Below are positions 1 through 5,490 of a stretch of 9,645 bases of DNA, piece after piece; position 1 is the first letter of the stretch; every line of letters starts with the position of its first letter. Under the pieces are notes generated by a model. That model was not told the DNA's origin and did not search any database. It saw only the letters and a list, made by a program, of their open reading frames with translations. The DNA comes from an uncultured Collinsella sp. (GTDB lineage: Bacteria; Actinomycetota; Coriobacteriia; Coriobacteriales; Coriobacteriaceae). Both the position numbers and the translations under genes were made by a program. The DNA is taken from positions 1-9,645 of the forward strand of contig CAKUHM010000041.1 in the NCBI GenBank assembly GCA_934655835.1, given 5' to 3'.

Positions 1-489
1 GTCGTACAGCGGCAGGCCCTGGTAGAACTCGCGCAAGAACACGGGCGCCAGTGCCGTCTGCCAGTCGTTGCAGTGCAGGATGTCGCACTCAAAGCCGGCC
101 GGCAGGTGCTGCAGGCTCTCGGTGATGGCCTTGGAGAAGAACGCAAAGCGCTCGCCGTCGTCAAAGAAGCCGTACGGATAGTCGCGCGCAAAGTAGCGCT
201 CGTTATCGATAAACATATAGGTGACGCCGTCGTGCTCGAGCTTCTCGAGCCCGCAGTACTCGTTGCGCCAACCCAGGCTCACGTAAAAGTCGGCAAAGTG
301 CTCCATCTGCGCCTTGTACTCGTCCTTGATGGTGGCGTACTTGGGCACCATCACGATGACTTCGGCGCCGGCGCGCACAAGCGCCGCGGGCAGCGAGCCT
401 GCCACGTCGCCCAGGCCACCGGTCTTAACAAACGGTGCACACTCGGCCGAGGCAAACACGATCTGCATCTTTTTGCTGGAATCTGCCAT
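1..489 (-). CDS. glgA: Glycogen synthase GlgA (ADP-glucose type, GT5), N-terminal part; runs off the left edge
   Basis: This is the bacterial glycogen synthase, which transfers glucose from ADP-glucose to the non-reducing end of an alpha-1,4-glucan in the cytoplasm. Only the first 163 codons lie in the window; the family is usually about 480 residues. Visible signatures are the ADP-glucose-binding KTGGLGDV motif at residues 22-29, preceded by the strand and loop IVFASAECAPFV, and HCNDWQT at 139-145, the usual GT5 acceptor-side motif. The start at 489 was chosen because GGAG (498-495 on the minus strand) lies 5 nt upstream of it. An in-frame ATG at 501 would add MGDN but has no ribosome-binding site of its own and overlaps this one. 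It is the last visible gene of the operon, 90 nt after glgD, and a stable hairpin lies in that gap. Family identity is very secure; the C-terminal half cannot be judged. Confidence 0.96.
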   Translation of the reverse strand, partial: MADSSKKMQIVFASAECAPFVKTGGLGDVAGSLPAALVRAGAEVIVMVPKYATIKDEYKAQMEHFADFYVSLGWRNEYCGLEKLEHDGVTYMFIDNERYFARDYPYGFFDDGERFAFFSKAITESLQHLPAGFECDILHCNDWQTALAPVFLREFYQGLPLYD

Positions 490-512
490 ATTGTCTCCCA
501 TGTTGCAATTCG

Positions 513-548
513 AGAATAGCCGCCTGGCACAAACCGGGCGGCTATTCT
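513..548 (-). other. Intercistronic stem-loop between glgD and glgA
   Basis: A perfect 12-bp inverted repeat (513-524 with 537-548; minus-strand arms AGAATAGCCGCC and GGCGGCTATTCT). On the minus-strand RNA the stem continues through one C/A mismatch and two more G-C pairs, closing on the 6-nt loop UUUGUG. The structure ends 14 nt upstream of the glgA ribosome-binding site. It is not followed by a run of U (next bases CGAATTGC), so it is a poor intrinsic terminator. It could be an mRNA-stability element, an RNase processing boundary or a translational control element for glgA. The pairing is seen directly; the role is inferred. Confidence 0.7.
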
Positions 549-579
549 ACTTGTTACGTGCGATGTTGCGGTGCCAACG

Positions 580-1707
580 TTAACGTACGATGGTGGTGTC
601 AGAAGTTAACGGAGCCTTGCCCAGCACCAGGATGTTCTCGGGCGTGCCGCGAAGTTCGGTGTTGGTGGGAACCACGTTGTTCTTGTCCAGAATGGCGTTC
701 TCGACGCGGGCGCCGCTCTTGATGATGCAGCTCTGGTTGATGATCGAGTTGGTCACCGATGCCCCCTCCTCGACCACGACGCCGCGCGACAGGATCGAAT
801 TGCGCACGGTGCCCTTGATGATGCAGCCGGCCGAGATGATCGAGTTGCACGCGTGGCTGCCGGTCGCATAGCGCGAGGGCGGCACGTCGTGGGCCTTGGT
901 CAGGATCGGGCGCTCGGGATCGAAGAGCTGGTCGGCCACGGTCTGGTCGAGCAGGTCCATGCTGCGGCGGTACAGCGACTTCTCGCTAAACACGCCCACG
1001 ACCTCGCCCTTGTACTCGTAGCTGCACACGTCGATGTTGCCAAAGTCGCCCTGGAGCGCCTCGAGCAGGTCCAGATAGTCGGCGGCCTGGTAGTGATCGA
1101 TGATCTCGAGCAGCGTCTCGCGGTTGACGATGCAGCAGTCCATGGACGCGTTGTCGCCGTACACGACGCCGGCGCTCACGCCCGTCAGACGGCCGTTCTC
1201 GCCAATCTCGAGCTTGGTCTCGTCCTCAACGTTGCGCGTGGCCTTGCAGTACACCACGGTCATCTGGGCGCCGGAGTTCTCGTGCGCCTCGATGATGGTG
1301 TTGAGATCCATGTTAAAGATGATGTTGGTGCCCATCATCACAACGTAGGGCTTGTCCGAGCGCTGGAACAGCGTCTTGTTGGAGATGATGTCGCGCAGCA
1401 GGAAGCGCATGCCGCCCTTGGTGGTGCCATACGCGTTGCCGGGGACCATGAACAGGCCGCCCTTCTTGCGGTCCAGACCCCAGTCCTTGCCCGAGCCCAC
1501 GTGGTCAATCAGCGAGCGGTAGTTGCCCGGCATGACGACGCCGACGGTCTTGATGCCGGCATTCATCATGTTGGACAGCGGAAAGTCGATCAGGCGGTAG
1601 CGGCCCAAAAACGGGACGGACGCGATGGGGCGGTCCTTAAGCAGCACGCTGCCGTAGGTCGAAGAGTAGTTAGCGGTGATGTAACCGATGGCCTTGCGAT
1701 TGATCAT
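580..1707 (-). CDS. glgD: GlgD, non-catalytic/regulatory-type glucose-1-phosphate adenylyltransferase subunit
   Basis: This 375-residue paralogue of GlgC is expected to assemble with it into a heteromeric ADP-glucose pyrophosphorylase. It keeps the nucleotidyltransferase fold (FLGRYRLIDFPLSN at residues 33-46, HVGSGKDWGLD at 69-79). It has lost the catalytic signatures seen in the neighbouring GlgC: there is no GGxGxRL loop at the N-terminus (ITANYSSTYGSVLL instead), and the [10 protein letters not shown] segment is replaced by GTNIIFNMDL at 126-135. The last ~90 residues (about 285-345) show hexapeptide periodicity typical of the left-handed beta-helix domain. The start at 1707 was chosen because MINRKAIGYITANYSS matches the usual GlgD N-terminus, with GGGGGA about 9 nt upstream. 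A longer reading from 1746 would run 35 nt into glgC. The start lies 4 nt after the glgC stop, consistent with translational coupling. In Firmicutes such subunits modulate GlgC; that role is inferred here. Confidence 0.95.
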   Translation of the reverse strand: MINRKAIGYITANYSSTYGSVLLKDRPIASVPFLGRYRLIDFPLSNMMNAGIKTVGVVMPGNYRSLIDHVGSGKDWGLDRKKGGLFMVPGNAYGTTKGGMRFLLRDIISNKTLFQRSDKPYVVMMGTNIIFNMDLNTIIEAHENSGAQMTVVYCKATRNVEDETKLEIGENGRLTGVSAGVVYGDNASMDCCIVNRETLLEIIDHYQAADYLDLLEALQGDFGNIDVCSYEYKGEVVGVFSEKSLYRRSMDLLDQTVADQLFDPERPILTKAHDVPPSRYATGSHACNSIISAGCIIKGTVRNSILSRGVVVEEGASVTNSIINQSCIIKSGARVENAILDKNNVVPTNTELRGTPENILVLGKAPLTSDTTIVR

Positions 1708-1711
1708 CGGA

Positions 1712-2860
1712 TCATTCCCCCTTCCCGATAACGACGTCATTTCCAACGACGGCCGTATCCTTGGTGGTATCGACAGAGCCGAGCTTCACGCCCTCTTCGA
1801 CCGTGGAGTTCTCGCCCAAAATTGCGCGGCAGATGTGCGCGCCGCTCTTAACGTGCGCACCCGGCAGCAGCACAGAGTCCTCGACCACGGCGCGCTCCTC
1901 GATGATGACATCGGTCGAAAGGATCGAGTGGCGAGCGGTGCCGTAGATCTTGCAGCCGTTGGAGACCAGGCAGTCGTCCAGGCGGCCGTCCGGACCAATG
2001 TAGTGCGGCGGACGCGTGGTGATGTTGGACATGATGGGGAAGTTCTTGTCAAAGAGGTCGAACTCGGGGTTGTTGCCCAGCAGGTCCATCGAGGTCTCGT
2101 GGAAGCTGGCGATGGTGCCGACGTCCTTCCAAAAACCGTGGAACTCGTAGCTGTACAGGCGCTTTTCCTCGCCGAGCAGCTTGGGGATGATGTCCTTACC
2201 AAAGTCGTGGCTCGAACGCTGGTCCAGGGCGTCCTCCTCGAGCGCGGCGATCAGCACGTCGGCCGAGAAGATGTAGATGCCCATGGACGCGAGGTTCGAA
2301 TCGGGCTTCTCGGGCTTCTCGGTGAACTTGGTGATGCGGCCGTCCTCGGGGTCGGTGGTCAGGATGCCAAAGCGGCTGGCCTCCTCCCACGGCACGGGCA
2401 TAACGCTCACCGTAAGATCGGCGTTGTTCTCAATGTGCGTCTTGAGCATCTTGCGGTAGTCCATGCGATACAGGTGATCGCCGGAAAGAATCAGGACGTA
2501 CTTGGGGTCGTTGGCCTTGATGTAGTCCAGGTTCTGCGTAATGGCGTCGGCCGTGCCCGCATACCAGGCGCCGCCGGTCTGCGTCTCGTACGGCGGCAGG
2601 ATCGACACGCCGCCGTCGCGGCTGTCCAGATCCCAGGCCTCGCCGGAGCCCACATAGGCATGCAGCAGGTAGGGGCGATACTGCGTCAGAACGCCTACCG
2701 TGTCGATGCCCGAGTTGGAGCAGTTGGACAGCGAAAAGTCGATAATGCGGAACTTGCCACCAAAGCTAACCGCCGGCTTAGCGATCTTTTGGGTGAGTGC
2801 CCCCAATCGGCTGCCCTGTCCTCCTGCGAGGAGCATCGCGATGCATTCTTTCTTACTCAT
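1712..2860 (-). CDS. glgC: Glucose-1-phosphate adenylyltransferase GlgC (catalytic subunit)
   Basis: ADP-glucose pyrophosphorylase makes ADP-glucose and pyrophosphate from ATP and glucose-1-phosphate, the committed step of bacterial glycogen synthesis. The 382-residue product has normal family length and all expected motifs: the nucleotide loop AGGQGSRL (12-19), [15 protein letters not shown] (28-42), AGTADAI (101-107), the metal/catalytic segment [10 protein letters not shown] with Asp128, FTEKPEKP (179-186, with Lys182 at the glucose-1-phosphate position) and FWKDVGTI (243-250). The C-terminal ~100 residues have isoleucine/valine-rich hexapeptide repeats of the beta-helix domain. The start is well supported: AGAAGGAG (minus strand, 2874-2867) lies 6 nt before the ATG. 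It follows glgP by 102 nt, with a strong hairpin in the gap, and nearly abuts glgD. The retained active site makes this the catalytic partner of the GlgC/GlgD pair. Allosteric effectors cannot be read from sequence. Confidence 0.97.
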   Translation of the reverse strand: MSKKECIAMLLAGGQGSRLGALTQKIAKPAVSFGGKFRIIDFSLSNCSNSGIDTVGVLTQYRPYLLHAYVGSGEAWDLDSRDGGVSILPPYETQTGGAWYAGTADAITQNLDYIKANDPKYVLILSGDHLYRMDYRKMLKTHIENNADLTVSVMPVPWEEASRFGILTTDPEDGRITKFTEKPEKPDSNLASMGIYIFSADVLIAALEEDALDQRSSHDFGKDIIPKLLGEEKRLYSYEFHGFWKDVGTIASFHETSMDLLGNNPEFDLFDKNFPIMSNITTRPPHYIGPDGRLDDCLVSNGCKIYGTARHSILSTDVIIEERAVVEDSVLLPGAHVKSGAHICRAILGENSTVEEGVKLGSVDTTKDTAVVGNDVVIGKGE

Positions 2861-2894
2861 CGATTTCTCCTTCTGTCATCGATGTTTCTAAACC

Positions 2895-2938
2895 CATTAG
2901 CGACGGGCGCGGCGCCAGGTCGCGCCCGTCGAGTAATG
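2895..2938 (-). other. Strong intercistronic stem-loop between glgP and glgC
   Basis: A perfect 11-bp GC-rich inverted repeat (CGACGGGCGCG at 2901-2911 with CGCGCCCGTCG at 2921-2931) encloses a 9-nt loop. A small internal loop (G opposite AG) is followed by five more pairs, CATTA (2895-2899) with TAATG (2934-2938). On the minus-strand transcript it starts 24 nt after the glgP stop codon, counting from the outer arm, and ends 20 nt before the glgC ribosome-binding site. The next transcribed bases (GGGTTTAGAAAC) contain no U-run, so full intrinsic termination is unlikely. A partial attenuator, 3'-end protector of upstream mRNA or cleavage site are the reasonable options. Confidence 0.75.
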
Positions 2939-2962
2939 CCGTGCTGGCAAAGGGAGCTCGCC

Positions 2963-5389
2963 TTAGGCGTGCCAGATCTCGTCGCGGTACTCGCGAATGG
3001 TGCGATCGCTCGAGAACCAGCCGCTCGATGCGGTGTTGAGCAGCGCCTTGCGGTTCCAGGTCTCCTGGTCGCCGTAGCTGCCCGTGAGCGTCTCCCAGGC
3101 GTCCACATAGCTGCGGAAATCGGCCATGACCAGGTCGGGGTCGTTGTTGTTCATGAGCTCGTTGTAGATGCTCTCAAAGTTGCCCGAAAGACCCGCAAAG
3201 GTGTTGTCCTTGAGCTCGTCCATCACGCGGCCCAGACGCTCGCGATCGCCGTTGAGGGTATCCCATGCAAAGTAGCTGTTCGATGCCCAGAGCTGCTCGA
3301 CCTCGGGAGCGGTCAGACCAAAGATGGCCTCGTTCTCGCGGCCGGCCAGGTCGGCGATCTCGATGTTGGCGCCGTCGAGGGTGCCCAGCGTAATGGCGCC
3401 GTTCATCATGAGCTTCATGTTGGACGTGCCCGAGGCCTCCTTGCCGGCCGTGGAAATCTGCTCCGAGATCTCGGCGGCGGGGTAGATGAGCTGGGCGTTG
3501 CTCACGCGGAAGTTGGGGATAAAGCAGACCTTCATGACCTCGTTCACGCGCGGGTCGTTGTTGATGACGTCGGCCACGGAGTTGATGAGGCGGATGGTCT
3601 CCTTGGCAAAGGTGTAGCTCGAGGCAGCCTTGCCGCTAAAGATGAAGGTCGTCGGCGTTACGTGGAAGTTGGGGTCGGCGATGCGACGGTTGTAGATGTC
3701 CATCACCTTCATGATGTTCATGAGCTGACGCTTGTAGGCGTGGAAGCGCTTCACCTGAACATCGAAGACGGTGTTGGGGTCGATAACCAGACCGGTCTCG
3801 GCCTTAACGTAGGCAGCCAGACGCTCCTTGTTGGCGCGCTTGGAGGCACCCACGGCCTTCAGGAACTCGGTGTCGTTCTGGAACTCCTTGAGCTTCTCCA
3901 GCTCAAAGGCGTCCTTAAGCCAGCCATCGCCAATTGCCTCGGTGACCAGCTTGGCGTAAGTGGGGTTGGCCTCGGCAAAGAAGCGACGGTGCGAGATGCC
4001 GTTGGTCTTGTTGTTGAACTTCTCGGGCGTGAGGGCATAGAAGTCCTTGAGCACGATGTTCTTGATGATGTCGGAGTGAATCTTGGCCACGCCGTTGACG
4101 CTGTGGCTGCAGATCACGGACAGGTTGGCCATGCGAATCTCGCCGTCCCACAGGATGGCGGTCTGGCGCAGACGCTCCTGCCAGCCCTCCTGCGTGGTGT
4201 CGAACGACTCGTGCCAGCGACGGCTGATCTCGTCGATGATCTGGTACACGCGGGGGAGGAGCTTGGAGAACGTGCCGATGGGCCACTTCTCCAGAGCCTC
4301 GGGCAGGATGGTGTGGTTGGTGTAGCTCACGACCTGAGTCACGATGTTCCAAGCGTCGTCCCACTCGAGCTTCTTCTCGTCGATGAGGATGCGCATGAGC
4401 TCGGGGCCGCACATGGCGGGGTGGGTGTCGTTGGTGTGGATGGCCACAAACTGCGGCAGCAGCTCCCAGTTCTCGCCGTGCTCCTTCTCAAAGGTGTCGA
4501 GCAGGCTGTAGATGCCAGCCGACACAAACAGGTACTCCTGCTTTAGGCGCAGCAGACGGCCGTGCTCGCCGGCGTCGTTGGGGTAGAGGATGGCGCTGAT
4601 GGCCTCGGCCTCGGCGCGCTCGGCGTCGGCCAGGGCGTAGTCACCGCGGTTGAAGGCCTCCAGGTCAAAGTGCTCCTCGACCGGCTCGGCAGCCCAGACG
4701 CGCAGCTTGTTGACGGTCTCGCCGGCATAGCCAACGACAGGGATGTCATAAGGGACGGCCAGGATGTCCTGCGTGTCCACCGTGCGGTAGAACGTGCGGC
4801 CGTCCTCCTCAAAGCCCTCAACATGGCCACCAAACTTGATGGTCACGGCCTTGTCCTGACGACGGACCTCCCAGGGATAGCCGTGGGTGAGCCACTCGTC
4901 GGTGCTCTCCACCTGGCTGCCGTTGACGATCTCCTGCTTAAACAGGCCGTAGCGGTAGCGCATGCCGTTGCCGTAGCCGGCAATGCCCTCGGCTGCCATG
5001 GAATCCAGGAAGCACGCGGCCAGACGGCCCAGGCCACCGTTGCCCAGAGCCGGATCGGGCTCCTGGTTCTCGATGACGGACAGGTCGAAGCCCATGTCGT
5101 CGAGCGCCTCGGCGACCATGTCGCGCACGCCAAAGTTGAGCAGGTAGTTGTCGAGCAGGCGGCCGATCAAAAACTCGATCGAGAAGTAGTACACGCGCTT
5201 TTTGCCCTCGGCGGTGACGCGGGCGTCACTGCTGGTGGCAACGGTGCGGGCCTTCTCGGCCACGAGCTTTGCCAGGGCGTTAAAGCGGTCGAGGTCGCTG
5301 GCGGCCTCGACGCTCTTGCCGCTGATGCTCATGACGGCATCGCGATAGAGCTCGGTAAACTCCTGCTTGTTGTCGAAGATCTTATTCAT
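2963..5389 (-). CDS. glgP: Glycogen/alpha-glucan phosphorylase GlgP (GT35)
   Basis: This PLP-dependent phosphorylase releases glucose-1-phosphate from the non-reducing ends of glycogen or maltodextrin. At 808 residues it is of normal length. Recognisable segments are YFSIEFLIGR (68-77), the glycine-rich LGNGGLGRLAACF (115-127), NDTHPAMCGPELMR, SYTNHTILPEALEKWP, KRFHAYKRQLMN and the PLP signature EASGTSNMKLMMNGA, in which Lys659 should form the Schiff base. GAAAGGA lies 4 nt before the ATG at 5389, supporting that start; the product begins MNKIFDNKQEFTELY. It is second in the apparent operon, 101 nt after glgB, and ahead of the biosynthetic genes glgC, glgD and glgA. Bacillus-type operons place it last, so the order differs. 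Its product is the substrate of GlgC, so the operon encodes both directions of the cycle. Preference for glycogen versus maltodextrin cannot be decided from motifs alone. Confidence 0.97.
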   Translation of the reverse strand: MNKIFDNKQEFTELYRDAVMSISGKSVEAASDLDRFNALAKLVAEKARTVATSSDARVTAEGKKRVYYFSIEFLIGRLLDNYLLNFGVRDMVAEALDDMGFDLSVIENQEPDPALGNGGLGRLAACFLDSMAAEGIAGYGNGMRYRYGLFKQEIVNGSQVESTDEWLTHGYPWEVRRQDKAVTIKFGGHVEGFEEDGRTFYRTVDTQDILAVPYDIPVVGYAGETVNKLRVWAAEPVEEHFDLEAFNRGDYALADAERAEAEAISAILYPNDAGEHGRLLRLKQEYLFVSAGIYSLLDTFEKEHGENWELLPQFVAIHTNDTHPAMCGPELMRILIDEKKLEWDDAWNIVTQVVSYTNHTILPEALEKWPIGTFSKLLPRVYQIIDEISRRWHESFDTTQEGWQERLRQTAILWDGEIRMANLSVICSHSVNGVAKIHSDIIKNIVLKDFYALTPEKFNNKTNGISHRRFFAEANPTYAKLVTEAIGDGWLKDAFELEKLKEFQNDTEFLKAVGASKRANKERLAAYVKAETGLVIDPNTVFDVQVKRFHAYKRQLMNIMKVMDIYNRRIADPNFHVTPTTFIFSGKAASSYTFAKETIRLINSVADVINNDPRVNEVMKVCFIPNFRVSNAQLIYPAAEISEQISTAGKEASGTSNMKLMMNGAITLGTLDGANIEIADLAGRENEAIFGLTAPEVEQLWASNSYFAWDTLNGDRERLGRVMDELKDNTFAGLSGNFESIYNELMNNNDPDLVMADFRSYVDAWETLTGSYGDQETWNRKALLNTASSGWFSSDRTIREYRDEIWHA

Positions 5390-5402
5390 ACGTTCCTTTC
5401 CC

Positions 5403-5456
5403 CCGGGGATATCTCCCGGAACGGTTATGACTTACATCCTACGCCCCAGCGGGGCG
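5403..5456 (-). other. Two small stem-loops in the glgB-glgP junction
   Basis: The 101-nt gap between glgB and glgP contains a perfect 6-bp stem with a 3-nt loop (CGCCCC at 5442-5447, GGGGCG at 5451-5456). Nearer to glgP is a 5-bp stem with a 7-nt loop (minus-strand CCGGG and CCCGG; arms 5415-5419 and 5403-5407), directly upstream of the glgP ribosome-binding site GAAAGGA (5400-5394). Neither is followed by a U-tract, so they are not good terminators. The second might affect access of ribosomes to the glgP start. These stems are shorter and less certain than those at the other two junctions. Confidence 0.45.
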
Positions 5457-5490
5457 GGTGATTACAGTGGTAACTGCTTTGTTACGCGTC

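Noticed and set aside
853..1731. Open frame on the plus strand opposite glgD
   Set aside because: Same antisense composition artefact; the minus-strand GlgD is clear.
2895..2938. Calling the operon junction hairpins intrinsic terminators
   Set aside because: None of the junction stems is followed by a U-tract on the minus strand, and the downstream genes have the same orientation with good start signals.
1688..4546. 952-codon open frame on the plus strand opposite glgD, glgC and glgP
   Set aside because: It spans gene boundaries antisense to three unmistakable enzymes. Its Val/Ala/Leu/His/Gly-rich product is typical of the antisense reading of GC-biased genes, and no family motif is visible.
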